Shown: positions 17,872-26,762 of the stretch, in pieces
How the letters are laid out: each line of letters opens with the position of its first letter
How positions within the stretch are numbered: the stretch's first letter is position 1
NCBI GenBank assembly: GCA_963698735.1
Contig: CAVOSA010000012.1
Span: forward strand, 62,001 to 126,000
Direction of reading: 5' to 3'
DNA: 64,000 nucleotides
Source of the DNA: RPQJ01 sp963698735
GTDB lineage: Bacteria > Pseudomonadota > Gammaproteobacteria > Steroidobacterales > Steroidobacteraceae
Position numbers and translations under genes: made by a program
The notes under the pieces: model-generated
What the model was told of the DNA's origin: nothing
The model's input: only the letters and a program-made list of their open reading frames with translations
The model's database searches: none

Positions 17872-19284
17872 TCAGACGCTGTAGTAGAGCTCGAGCTCGG
17901 CCGGATGCGTCGACATGCGCAGCTTGGTCACTTCCTGCATCTTCAGGCCGATGTAGGCGTCGATGACGTCGTCCGTGAAGACGCCGCCCTCCTTGAGGAA
18001 GCCGCGGTCCTTGTCGAGCGCATCGAGGGCCATGTCGAGCGAGTGACAGACGGTCGGGATGTTCTTCGCTTCCTCGGGCTCGAGGTCGTAGAGGTCCTTG
18101 TCGGCCGGATCGCCCGGGTGGATCTTGTTGCGGACGCCGTCGAGTCCCGCCATCAGCATCGCGGCGAAGCAGAGGTAGGGGTTCGCCGTGCTGTCCGGGA
18201 AGCGCACCTCGATGCGGCGTCCCTTCGGGTTGATGACGTGCGGGATGCGGATCGAGGCCGAGCGGTTGCGCGCCGAGTACGCGAGCATGACCGGCGCCTC
18301 GAAACCCGGCACCAGGCGCTTGTAGCTGTTGGTGCTGGCGTTGGAGATCGCGTTCAGTGCCTTGGCGTGCTTGATGATGCCGCCGATGTAGTAGATGGCG
18401 ATCTCGGACAGGCCGCCGTACTTGTCGCCGGCGAAGATGTTCTTGCCGTCCTTCGACAGCGACTGGTTCACGTGCATGCCGTTGCCGTTGTCGCCGACCA
18501 GCGGCTTGGGCATGAAGGTGGCCGTCTTGCCATAGGCCGCCGCGACGTTGTGGATTGCGTACTTCAGGATCTGCACTTCGTCGGCCTTCTTCACCAGCGT
18601 GTTGGCCGCGACGTTGATTTCGGCCTGGCCGCCGGTGGCGACTTCCGCGTGATGCACTTCGACCTTGAGGCCGAGCTGTTCCATCGCGCCGCACATGGCG
18701 GTGCGGAGGTCCTGGTAGATGTCAACCGGCGGCACCGGGAAATAGCCGCCTTTCACGCCCGGACGGTGGCCGAGGTTGCCGCCGTCGAGCTGCGCGCCCG
18801 AGTTCCACGCGCCCTGCGCGGAATCGACTTCATAGAAGCAGCCGTTCATCGAGCTGCCGTGGCGCACGTTGTCGAAGATGAAGAATTCGTTTTCCGGGCC
18901 CCAGATCGAGGCGTCGGCGATGCCGGTGGACTTGAGGTAGGCCTCGGCGCGCTTGGCGAGCGAGCGCGGATCGCGCTCGTAGCCCTGCATCGTCGACGGC
19001 TCGATGATGTCGCAGCGCAGGTTGAGCGTCGGTTCCTCGAAGAACGGATCGACGATTGCGGTGGACGCGTCCGGCATGAGGATCATGTCGGACTCCTGGA
19101 TGCCCTTCCAGCCGGCAATGGACGAACCGTCGAAACCCTTGCCGTCCTCGAAGAAGGCGTCGTCCACGACACGAGTCGGCACGGTCACGTGCTGTTCCTT
19201 GCCCTTCGTGTCCGTGAAGCGCAGGTCAACGTACTTGATTCCCTTCTCTTCGATCAGCTTGAGGACGTCGGCACCGGTGGTCAT
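17872..19284 (-). CDS. glnA: Glutamine synthetase type I
   Basis: The 470-residue enzyme makes glutamine from glutamate, ammonia and ATP as a dodecamer. Signatures include FDGSSIAGWKGI near residue 51, the metal-binding ENEFF at 131-135, GDNGNGMHVNQS near 265 and KRLVPGFEAPV near 322. The adenylylation tyrosine (type I-beta) is present at about residue 399 (DKDLYDL), so control by GlnE is expected. The ATG at 19284 has CAGGAGC upstream and gives the standard start; a longer frame to 19380 would cross the sigma-54 promoter. Transcription is probably NtrC-controlled. Confidence 0.98.
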   Translation of the reverse strand: MTTGADVLKLIEEKGIKYVDLRFTDTKGKEQHVTVPTRVVDDAFFEDGKGFDGSSIAGWKGIQESDMILMPDASTAIVDPFFEEPTLNLRCDIIEPSTMQGYERDPRSLAKRAEAYLKSTGIADASIWGPENEFFIFDNVRHGSSMNGCFYEVDSAQGAWNSGAQLDGGNLGHRPGVKGGYFPVPPVDIYQDLRTAMCGAMEQLGLKVEVHHAEVATGGQAEINVAANTLVKKADEVQILKYAIHNVAAAYGKTATFMPKPLVGDNGNGMHVNQSLSKDGKNIFAGDKYGGLSEIAIYYIGGIIKHAKALNAISNASTNSYKRLVPGFEAPVMLAYSARNRSASIRIPHVINPKGRRIEVRFPDSTANPYLCFAAMLMAGLDGVRNKIHPGDPADKDLYDLEPEEAKNIPTVCHSLDMALDALDKDRGFLKEGGVFTDDVIDAYIGLKMQEVTKLRMSTHPAELELYYSV

Positions 19285-19372
19285 GGGGGCTCCTGATGGA
19301 ATGCAGCGATTGGGATGCCTGGAGTCGCTCGCCGCGACGACTCTGAAGCGTTGTCTGAGAGCGCAAGCGGAA

Positions 19373-19388
19373 TGCACCAATTATGCCA
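19373..19388 (-). promoter_or_regulatory. Sigma-54 promoter of glnA (-24/-12)
   Basis: On the minus strand the sequence reads TGGCATAATTGGTGCA. The invariant GG and GC are correctly spaced for a -24/-12 sigma-54 promoter (consensus TGGCAC, then TTGCA), with one mismatch in the -12 box. It lies about 90 bp upstream of the glnA start. Confidence 0.8.
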
Positions 19389-19453
19389 GCGCACAGAAAC
19401 TGCGCAACATGCTGCGGTGCTTTGCGATTGAGTCCGGAGTTTGACAGTGTATC

Positions 19454-19501
19454 TGCACTAAAATAGTGCGAATGGATACAATAACGCACCATTGCGGCGC
19501 A
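19454..19501 (-). promoter_or_regulatory. Two NtrC-like binding sites upstream of glnA
   Basis: Site 1 (19454-19470) reads TGCACTAAAATAGTGCG, a near-perfect dyad like the NtrC consensus (TGCAC-N7-GTGCA). Site 2 (19485-19501) reads CGCACCATTGCGGCGCA, a weaker dyad. Their centres are 31 bp apart, about three helical turns, and the nearer lies about 75 bp upstream of the -24 box. This layout resembles the NtrC enhancer of enterobacterial glnA. Confidence 0.7.
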
Positions 19502-19723
19502 CACAGTCAAGCCCTCCGTTCTTTTTCCGGCGGATGGCCCACAGGCTTTCGGCAATGCGGCCCACAAAGATCGGGCGTGCGCGGCGGCACGAGGTTTCCG
19601 GTAACCGCCGTGCTAGAGTTCTGGCTGTTCGGGGGTGTGGGAAGGACGTGCGATGACTGCCGCGCAAGCGGCGGGTTGCGCGTGCGTGCATAAGAAACCC
19701 GCGCTAACGCGGGGGAGGTCCTG

Positions 19724-21484
19724 ATGAAGTTTCGTGCCCCGGATCGCCGCTCACTGGCGATCACGCTCGCACTCGGTGTGGCCACCGCGCTCGCCGGATG
19801 CGGTTCCAAGGAAGAACCCGCCGCCACCACTGCCGCGCCAGCCGCCGCACCCGAAGCCACGGCTCCTGCCGCCGCTCCAGCACCCGCGCCGACTCCGATC
19901 AGCGCAACCGACGTGGCGAATGCCACGTGGACGCCGGAAGCGCTCGAGGAACTGCTCGCGCCAATCGCGCTCTATCCCGATCCGGTGCTGTCGCAGGTAT
20001 TGATCGCCTCGACCAATCCACAGGAAGTGCTCGACGCAGGCAACTGGCTCATCGCGAACGAGGGACTCAAGGGCAAGGCGCTCGACGACGGCGCAGCGCA
20101 GGCAGGCTTCACGCCCCCGATCCGCGCGCTGGTGCAGTTCCCGCAGACGATCGACATGATGTGCATGGAACTCGGCTGGACCACCGAGCTGGGCCAGGCA
20201 TTCGTCGCCGACCAGGCCGGCGTGCTCGACGCTGTGCAGCGCCTGCGCAGGCAGGCGATGGATGTCGGCAACTTGAAGTCATCCGAGGCGATGAAGGTCC
20301 AGACCCAGGTGCAGGAAGGCAAGGAAGTCGTCGTGCTCAGCCCGCCGAAGCCCGAAGTCGTCTACGTGCCGCAGTACGACCCGCAAGCTGTCTACGCGCC
20401 AGCACCGGCGGTAACCACGACGACGGTACCGGCAACGACCACGACGGTGGTCGAGCAGAAGACCGGCTACAGCACCGGCGCGATGGTCACCACAGGCCTG
20501 CTCTCGTTCGGCGCCGGCATCCTCGTCAACGAGATCTTCGATGACGACGACAATCATCACCATAACAATGGCTACTACTACCCGAACTACGGCTACGGCG
20601 GCATGCCGTATTACCCGCCGTATCCGTACCGGCCCTCGTATGGCGGCGGGTACTACCCGAGCAACGGCTACAATCGTCCGCCAAACTACAACAGCGGCTT
20701 CCAGAACAGCGGCAACATCTACGTCAACACCGGCGGCGGCAACAATCGTCCCGGCAACAACAACTACTGGAACAACTACGACAACAAGCCGCGCCCGGGT
20801 GGCAACAACGGCTACAACAAGCCGCGCAAGTCCAGCAGCCCGATCACGCAGGCGAAGCCGAACCGGTCGGACCTGAACGACCTCAGCAAGCGTCAGCCGC
20901 GGCCCATGCCGGCAGACGTCAAGCGGCCTTCGCCCAACGCGACGGCCAGCAACTGGAAGGGCCAGCAAAGCTACGCGGGCAAGGACAAGCGTCCGGCCTC
21001 GGCGCAGAGCCCGCAGGATCGCATCAACGCGGCCCAGCCCGGTTATTCGAAGCCCGCGTCCACGGCGCGTCCGCCGAGTGCCCAGAACAAGACTCCGCCA
21101 AAGGTGCAGGGTTCATACGCGGGCAAGGACATGCCGAACCGCCCTTCGACGCAGAACATGCCGAAGCCTGCAGCGAAGCCAGCCGCCAAGCCCACGGCAA
21201 AGCCGGCGGCAAAGCCGATCTCAAAGCCGCAGAACATGCCGAGCGGCGATCGCGGCTACAGTGGTGGCGGCGGCGCGCAGCGTCCGGCGGCGAAACCCGC
21301 ACAGGTGAACCGCCCGTCGCCCAGCGCACAGCCTCGGCCCAGCAAGCCCACGGCCACCTCCGGTGCGAACCGGGGCGGTGGCAGCGCGAGCGCGGCCAGC
21401 CAGCGCGGCAAGCAGAGCATGCCGCAGGGCGCCCGCAGCAAGGGCGGTGGCGGTGGCGGTGGCGGCAAGAAGAAAGCGCGCTGA
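19724..21484 (+). CDS. DUF3300 domain-containing lipoprotein
   Basis: The 586-residue protein begins with a lipoprotein signal (lipobox LAGC near residue 25). A P/A-rich linker precedes the DUF3300 domain (about residues 65-260), with LLAPIALYPDPVLSQVLIAS and PEVVYVPQYDP. A hydrophobic segment follows, then a Tyr/Gly/Asn-rich region, and a low-complexity tail rich in Lys, Pro and Ala with repeated AAKP units ending in basic KKKAR. Function is unknown. It is paired with a DUF2950 gene 15 bp downstream, a pairing seen in many proteobacteria. A strong GGGGAGG Shine-Dalgarno precedes the ATG. Confidence 0.9.
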   Translation: MKFRAPDRRSLAITLALGVATALAGCGSKEEPAATTAAPAAAPEATAPAAAPAPAPTPISATDVANATWTPEALEELLAPIALYPDPVLSQVLIASTNPQEVLDAGNWLIANEGLKGKALDDGAAQAGFTPPIRALVQFPQTIDMMCMELGWTTELGQAFVADQAGVLDAVQRLRRQAMDVGNLKSSEAMKVQTQVQEGKEVVVLSPPKPEVVYVPQYDPQAVYAPAPAVTTTTVPATTTTVVEQKTGYSTGAMVTTGLLSFGAGILVNEIFDDDDNHHHNNGYYYPNYGYGGMPYYPPYPYRPSYGGGYYPSNGYNRPPNYNSGFQNSGNIYVNTGGGNNRPGNNNYWNNYDNKPRPGGNNGYNKPRKSSSPITQAKPNRSDLNDLSKRQPRPMPADVKRPSPNATASNWKGQQSYAGKDKRPASAQSPQDRINAAQPGYSKPASTARPPSAQNKTPPKVQGSYAGKDMPNRPSTQNMPKPAAKPAAKPTAKPAAKPISKPQNMPSGDRGYSGGGGAQRPAAKPAQVNRPSPSAQPRPSKPTATSGANRGGGSASAASQRGKQSMPQGARSKGGGGGGGGKKKAR

Positions 21485-21499
21485 GCGAGGAACACGAAC

Positions 21500-22471
21500 A
21501 TGAACAACATCGAACTCAAGATGACTCGCGCGCGCAGCGTCGTTTCACTGCTGGCGTTCACGCTGCTGGCCGCCGGCTGCGCCGGCAAGAAGGACGAAGT
21601 CGCGGGCTTCGCGACGCCGGAAGATGCCGCGAAGGCGCTGGTGGCCGCATTCCAGGCAGACGACCTCACTGCAGCCGCAAAGCTGCTGGGTCCGGGATCC
21701 GAGGAACTGCTGTCCTCGGGCGACGCCGTAGCCGACAAGGCCGACCGGACGGATTTCCTCGCGGACTATGCCGCGAAGAATTCGATCGCCCTGGAAGGCG
21801 ACAAGGCGACTCTGGTGGTCGGACCGAACGACTGGCCGCTGCCGATCCCCATCGTGAAGAAGGACGGCAAGTGGGTGTTCGACGGCGAGGCCGGCGTAGA
21901 CGAGCTGATCTACCGCCGCGTCGGTGAGAACGAGCTCGGCGCCATCGACGTGATGTACGGCTACGTCAATGCGCAGATCGCCTATGCGTCCGAAGGGCGC
22001 GACGGCGATCCTGCCGGTATCTACGCACTCAAGCTGATCAGCGACGATGGCATGCACAACGGCCTGTTCTGGCCGACGGCGGAAGGCGAAACGCCCAGCC
22101 CGGCAGGCCCGTTTGTCGCAGGGGCGGCAGAGGAGGGTTATGCCGCCGGAGAAGGCCGCACGCCATACCACGGCTACTACTACCGCATGCTGTACGCGCA
22201 GGGGCCGAACGCCAACGGCGGCGCGCGCGAGTACTTCAAGGATGGCGTGCTGACCGAAGGCTTCGCGGGTATCGCCTGGCCGGCAGACTATGGCTCGAGC
22301 GGCGTGATGACGTTCATCATCAACCAGGACGGCGTGGTCTTCCAGAAGGACCTCGGCGAGGACACCGCGACCGTGGTGGAAACGATGAAGGCCTTCGACC
22401 CCGATTCGTCGTGGGTCGCCATCGTGCCGCCGGAAGTGACCGCAGACACGGCGGCAGCCCCGGCCAACTGA
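21500..22471 (+). CDS. DUF2950 family lipoprotein
   Basis: The 323-residue protein has a lipoprotein signal peptide (lipobox AAGC near residue 27) and the DUF2950 pattern: FATPEDAAKALVAAF, then GPNDWPLPIPIVKKDGKWVFD, ENELGAIDVMYGYVNAQ and HGYYYRMLYAQGPNANGGA. Biochemical role is unknown. It follows the DUF3300 gene closely, so both are likely made together and act in the envelope. A terminator follows at 22494. Confidence 0.9.
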   Translation: MNNIELKMTRARSVVSLLAFTLLAAGCAGKKDEVAGFATPEDAAKALVAAFQADDLTAAAKLLGPGSEELLSSGDAVADKADRTDFLADYAAKNSIALEGDKATLVVGPNDWPLPIPIVKKDGKWVFDGEAGVDELIYRRVGENELGAIDVMYGYVNAQIAYASEGRDGDPAGIYALKLISDDGMHNGLFWPTAEGETPSPAGPFVAGAAEEGYAAGEGRTPYHGYYYRMLYAQGPNANGGAREYFKDGVLTEGFAGIAWPADYGSSGVMTFIINQDGVVFQKDLGEDTATVVETMKAFDPDSSWVAIVPPEVTADTAAAPAN

Positions 22472-22493
22472 GCCGAGGTTCCGCGTGGTAACC

Positions 22494-22526
22494 GAGGGCG
22501 GCCGGCGACGGCCGCCCTCTTTTTTT
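22494..22526 (+). terminator. Rho-independent terminator after the DUF3300-DUF2950 pair
   Basis: A perfect 11-bp stem (22494-22504 with 22509-22519), loop GCGA, is followed by seven T residues. It lies 23 bp past the DUF2950 stop and separates that operon from the next gene. Confidence 0.93.
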
Positions 22527-22550
22527 CACTCGCCTGGACACAGCATCGAC

Positions 22551-23333
22551 ATGATCCTCCGCCGCGTCATCGAGCATGTCGGGAAGCAGGAATGGACCGC
22601 GATCGTCATCGACCTGGTCATCGTCGTCGTTGGCGTGTTCATCGGCATCCAGGTGTCGAACTGGAACGAGGCGCGGGCCACGAACCGGCGTGCAGCGGTC
22701 TTTACGGAGCAACTCACGGCCGATCTGCGCGAGGAGGCGTGGAGCAGTCAGTTGCTGCTGGAATACAACCGTGACGTGCTGGCGAATGCGGAACGAGCCG
22801 CAGATGCGTTGAGCGGCAAGTCTGCGCTGCCAGACGAAGCGCTTTTGATCAGCGCCTACCGCGCGACCCAGTACAAGCAGAAGCTGCGGCGTCGGTCGAC
22901 CTACGACGAACTGGCCTCGACCGGCACCATCGGCCTCATCAGGAACCGCGACCTGCGCGACACGGCGATGCGCGTGTACACCGTACCGACGTACGACAAC
23001 ATCGCCAAGGAAGGCAGGGAGTCGCTGTACCGGCAAGCTTTCAGGATGAGCATGCCGACTGCAGTCCAGCGGGCGCTCGCCAGGAACTGCGGCGACCGCT
23101 ATGTCGCCATCGGCGACTACGCGGGGCTCGCCGGCTCGCTCGACTACCCCTGCACGACCGGACTGCCGGAGGCGACGATTGCGGCGGCGGCCAGGACGCT
23201 GCGGTCCGATTCGACGCTCGTTCCGCTGCTGCGCCTGCGCATCGCCGACATCGAGACCCGGCTGGTCGACTTCACCGTGAACAACAAGGACATCATGGAC
23301 GGCCTGCAGGCCATTGCTGCAGGCAAGCCATGA
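22551..23333 (+). CDS. DUF6090-like membrane-anchored protein
   Basis: The 260-residue protein has a short cytoplasmic N-terminus, one transmembrane helix (about residues 18-37, IVVVGVFIGIQVSNWNE) and a mainly helical remainder. The motif VGVFIGIQVSNWNE is characteristic of a family usually annotated DUF6090, of unknown function. The start at 22551 is chosen because the longer in-frame start at 22485 would read through the terminator stem. Cysteines occur in NCGDRY and PCTTG. Confidence 0.75.
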   Translation: MILRRVIEHVGKQEWTAIVIDLVIVVVGVFIGIQVSNWNEARATNRRAAVFTEQLTADLREEAWSSQLLLEYNRDVLANAERAADALSGKSALPDEALLISAYRATQYKQKLRRRSTYDELASTGTIGLIRNRDLRDTAMRVYTVPTYDNIAKEGRESLYRQAFRMSMPTAVQRALARNCGDRYVAIGDYAGLAGSLDYPCTTGLPEATIAAAARTLRSDSTLVPLLRLRIADIETRLVDFTVNNKDIMDGLQAIAAGKP

Positions 23334-23373
23334 TCGTGTGCGACTTCTCCATGCCTGCCCGGAGCAAACGAAC

Positions 23374-25134
23374 GTGACCGCAACCACTGCGCAACGCATG
23401 ACACCCTCCGAAGCCCTGGTCGAGACGCTGGCCGCGAACGGCGTCACCGAGGTGTTCGGCATCGTCGGCTCGGCCTACATGGACGCGCTCGACATCTTTC
23501 CGGCCGCGGGCATCCGCTTCATTCCGGTTGCTCACGAGCAGGGCGCGGCACACATGGCGGACGGCTACGCTCGCGCCTCGGGCCGTCACGGCGTGTGCAT
23601 CGCACAGAATGGTCCCGGCATCACGAACTTCGTGACCGCCATCGCGGCCGCCTACTGGGCGCACTCGCCGGTCGTCTTCATCACGCCCGAGACCGGTTCG
23701 ATGACGATGGGCCTCGGCGGCTTCCAGGAGACGGAACAGCTGCCGATCTTCTCGAAGATCACGAAATTCCAGGGTCACGTGAACAACTCGAAGCGCATGG
23801 CCGAAATTGCGGCACGCTGCTTCGACCGCGCCATGCTCGAAATGGGCCCCGCGCAGCTCAACATTCCGCGTGATTACTTCTACGGCGAATGCAACGCAGT
23901 CATCGCACCGCCCATGCGCATCGGCCGCGGACCCGGCGATGCCGCCGCACTCGACGAAGCCGCCGCACTGCTCGCCGCCGCGAAGTTCCCCGTCATCCTG
24001 GCGGGCGGCGGCGTGATCCTGTCCGAAGGCTTCCGGGAAGCCGTGGAGCTCGCCGAACTCCTGCAGGCGCCGGTCTGCAACAGCTACCTGCACAACGATT
24101 CGTTCCCTGCTTCGCATCCGCTCTGGTGCGGGCCGCTTGGCTACCAGGGTTCCAAGGCAGCCATGAAGTTGATCTCGCAAGCGGACGTCGTGCTGGCACT
24201 CGGCACGCGCCTCGGCCCGTTCGGCACGCTGCCGCAGCACGGTCTCGAGTACTGGCCTGCCAAGGCGAAGATCATCCAGGTGGACGTGGACGCGAAGATG
24301 CTCGGGCTGGTCAAGCCAATCTCCGTCGGCATCAACGGCGACGCGAAGGCCGCGGCCGCGGCGCTCATCGAACGCCTGAGGGGACGTCCGCTCGCCTGTA
24401 TCGCCAACCTCCCCACGCGCAGCGCGACGATTGCGGCCGAAAAAGGCGCGTGGGAGCAGGAACTCGGCGAGTGGACGCACGAACGCGATCCGTTCTCGCT
24501 GGATGTCGCGAAGAGATCGCAGCACATGCACCCTCGCCAGATGCTGCGCGAGCTCGAGAAGGCGATGCCGAAGCACGCGATGGTGTCGACGGACATCGGC
24601 AACGTCTGTTCGGTGTCGAACTCCTACCTGCGCTTCGAGCAGCCGCGCTCGATGTTCGCGGCGATGAGCTTCGGCAACTGCGGCTACGCGTTCCCCGTGG
24701 CATGCGGCGCCAAGATCGCCTCGCCCGATCGCCCGGCGATCGCTTACGTCGGCGACGGCGCGTGGGGCATCAGCCTGAACGAGCTGCTGACCTGCGCACG
24801 CGAGAAGATCGGCGTCACGGTCATCGTCTTCAACAACGGGCAATGGGGCGCCGAGAAGAAGAACCACGTGGACTTCTACTCGCAGCGCTTCAATGCGGTA
24901 AACCTCGACAGCCCGAGCTGGGCTGCCGTGGCGAAGGCGTTCGGGTGCGAAGGCGTCACGATCGACAGGCTGGCGGACGTGGGGCCGGCCCTGCAGGCGT
25001 CCGTCAAGGCGCAGGCGGAGGGGAAATGCACGGTAATCGAGATGATGCTGACGCAGGAACTGGGCGACCCGTTCCGGCGCGATGCGCTCTCGAAGCCGGT
25101 ACGCTACCTGGAGAAGTACCAGGCGTACACCTGA
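23374..25134 (+). CDS. xsc: Sulfoacetaldehyde acetyltransferase (TPP enzyme)
   Basis: The 586-residue thiamine-diphosphate enzyme converts sulfoacetaldehyde plus phosphate to acetyl phosphate and sulfite in taurine and sulfonate breakdown. The N-terminal domain has the catalytic Glu in VAHEQGAAHMADGYAR and the Xsc-like segments AAAYWAHSPVV and MGPAQLNIPRDYFYG. The C-terminal TPP-binding region has GDGAWG and FNNGQWGAEKKN. The GTG at 23374 has GGAG upstream; an ATG at 23398 is the alternative start. No pta, taurine dehydrogenase or sulfite exporter gene is adjacent, so the pathway is completed elsewhere or the role differs. Confidence 0.87.
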   Translation: MTATTAQRMTPSEALVETLAANGVTEVFGIVGSAYMDALDIFPAAGIRFIPVAHEQGAAHMADGYARASGRHGVCIAQNGPGITNFVTAIAAAYWAHSPVVFITPETGSMTMGLGGFQETEQLPIFSKITKFQGHVNNSKRMAEIAARCFDRAMLEMGPAQLNIPRDYFYGECNAVIAPPMRIGRGPGDAAALDEAAALLAAAKFPVILAGGGVILSEGFREAVELAELLQAPVCNSYLHNDSFPASHPLWCGPLGYQGSKAAMKLISQADVVLALGTRLGPFGTLPQHGLEYWPAKAKIIQVDVDAKMLGLVKPISVGINGDAKAAAAALIERLRGRPLACIANLPTRSATIAAEKGAWEQELGEWTHERDPFSLDVAKRSQHMHPRQMLRELEKAMPKHAMVSTDIGNVCSVSNSYLRFEQPRSMFAAMSFGNCGYAFPVACGAKIASPDRPAIAYVGDGAWGISLNELLTCAREKIGVTVIVFNNGQWGAEKKNHVDFYSQRFNAVNLDSPSWAAVAKAFGCEGVTIDRLADVGPALQASVKAQAEGKCTVIEMMLTQELGDPFRRDALSKPVRYLEKYQAYT

Positions 25135-25210
25135 CGTCAGCGCGTCCTGCGGCAATTGGGCTTACGATGCGCGCTACCGCGTTCCGCGCTCGTCAGGTCC
25201 TACCGTCGCC

Positions 25211-26533
25211 ATGTCCGCCGACATCAAACGCAAACGCGGCGCCGTTCCGACGTCCCGCCTGGGCCGGGCGCTGCGCTTTGGCATGCTGACCGGCGAGCTC
25301 GCGCTGTCTGCGGCGGTCGGCACGGCGAAGCAGTTTTCGAGCGGCAGGCCCGTCAACCTCGCCACGGCCATGCTGACCCCGGGCAATGCCGAGATGCTCG
25401 CGCGCCGGCTCGCGGTGCTGCGTGGTCCGGCGATGAAACTCGGCCAGCTGTTGTCGCTGTCTGGCGAGGAGCTCGTGCCCGAAGAGTTCCGCCGGGCGCT
25501 CGACGTGCTGCGCTCCCAGGGCTATGCGATGCCGGATAGCCAGCTGCGTCGCGTACTCGGCCGCGAGTACGGCAAGGGCTGGCAACAGAAGTTCGCACAG
25601 TTCGAGTTCGAGCCCGTGGCGGCGGCATCGATCGGCCAGATTCACCGCGCGCGCAAGCACGGCGGCCGCGAACTCGCGCTCAAGATCCAGTATCCCGGCG
25701 TCGCGCGGAGCGTCGACAGCGACGTCGACAACCTCGCCGCCCTGCTGCGTCGCCTCGACTTCCTGCCGCTCCAGCTCGACGTGCCGGCCCTCACGGCCGA
25801 GGCCAAGCGCCAGCTCAAGCTCGAGACCGACTACGAAAGCGAGGCGCGCAACCTCGAGCGTTACCGCCGGCTGGTGGCCGCGATGCCGGAGGTGGTCGTG
25901 CCGCGCGTGGACCGCACGCTCACGACACGGCACGTGCTGGCGATGGACTGGATCGACGGCGAGCCGCTCGAGGCGCTGGCCAGCGCGGCCGTGCCGCAGG
26001 CGCGGCGCAACGCCGTCGCCCGCACGCTGTACGAGCTGATGTTCCGCGAGCTGTTCGAGTTCCGCTTCATGCAGACCGACCCGAACTTCGCGAATTACCT
26101 CTACCTGCCAGCGACGCAGCAGGTCGCGCTGCTCGACCTGGGATCCGTCGGTGAGTACCCCGTGGAACTCGTGGCAAGCTACCGCAATACTTGTCGGGCC
26201 GTACTGGCCGCAGACGATGCGGCGCTGCGCAAGGCGATGTTTGCGATTGGCTACGCCCATCCGGACGATCCGGAGACGATGACGCGCAATGCCGTGGACA
26301 TCGTCCGCCTGGTGTGTGAACCGCTCGCGCACCGAGGGACCTTCGACTTCGCAGCGTCCGGGCTCGCGGTGCGCGCACGCGACCTTGGACTGGCCGTGGC
26401 CTTCGGCAAGGGCCTGCGCTCACCGCCGCCGGAGACGCTGTTCCTGCACCGCAAGCTGATCGGCACGTTCCTGATCTGCGTCAAGCTGCGCGCCCGCGTG
26501 AACGTGCATGCCATCATCGAAAAATTCCTCTGA
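25211..26533 (+). CDS. ABC1/AarF-UbiB family kinase-like protein
   Basis: The 440-residue protein has the family KxGQ motif (AMKLGQLLS), the A-rich loop VAAASIGQIH in place of a glycine-rich loop, the ATP-binding lysine in LALKIQYPGV, the ExD motif LETDYESEARN and the DFG-like LLDLGSVGE. Family members support ubiquinone synthesis or lipid homeostasis. The D in the catalytic loop (QTDPNFANYL) is preserved. It lacks the two C-terminal transmembrane helices of UbiB, so it is a paralogue rather than UbiB. Start at 25211 is a simple ATG. Confidence 0.9.
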   Translation: MSADIKRKRGAVPTSRLGRALRFGMLTGELALSAAVGTAKQFSSGRPVNLATAMLTPGNAEMLARRLAVLRGPAMKLGQLLSLSGEELVPEEFRRALDVLRSQGYAMPDSQLRRVLGREYGKGWQQKFAQFEFEPVAAASIGQIHRARKHGGRELALKIQYPGVARSVDSDVDNLAALLRRLDFLPLQLDVPALTAEAKRQLKLETDYESEARNLERYRRLVAAMPEVVVPRVDRTLTTRHVLAMDWIDGEPLEALASAAVPQARRNAVARTLYELMFRELFEFRFMQTDPNFANYLYLPATQQVALLDLGSVGEYPVELVASYRNTCRAVLAADDAALRKAMFAIGYAHPDDPETMTRNAVDIVRLVCEPLAHRGTFDFAASGLAVRARDLGLAVAFGKGLRSPPPETLFLHRKLIGTFLICVKLRARVNVHAIIEKFL

Positions 26534-26762
26534 CGGGCGCGTTGAACAGCTTCGCGCCGGATCGCATTTCCGCCTGAACCCGGACGCACTCGAGCCTCAG
26601 GCCTGGACCGGGCGGAAATCAGCTTCGGCAACGTAGCGCAGATTGGCGCCCAGACCTGTCTCGTTGCCCGGTGACGCCATGTGCGCCACCGTACCGACTG
26701 GCGCTGCAGAGAAGCGGAGTCTTGCTCCACTGCGCTTTCGCAGCGTGATCACGGTGCGACCC

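Noticed and set aside
17806..19296. Plus-strand open frame of 496 codons opposite glnA
   Set aside because: glnA is unmistakable on the minus strand; the opposite frame has shadow composition.
23293..25155. Minus-strand open frame of 620 codons opposite xsc
   Set aside because: The plus-strand Xsc sequence matches its family along its whole length, and the opposite frame has no domain.
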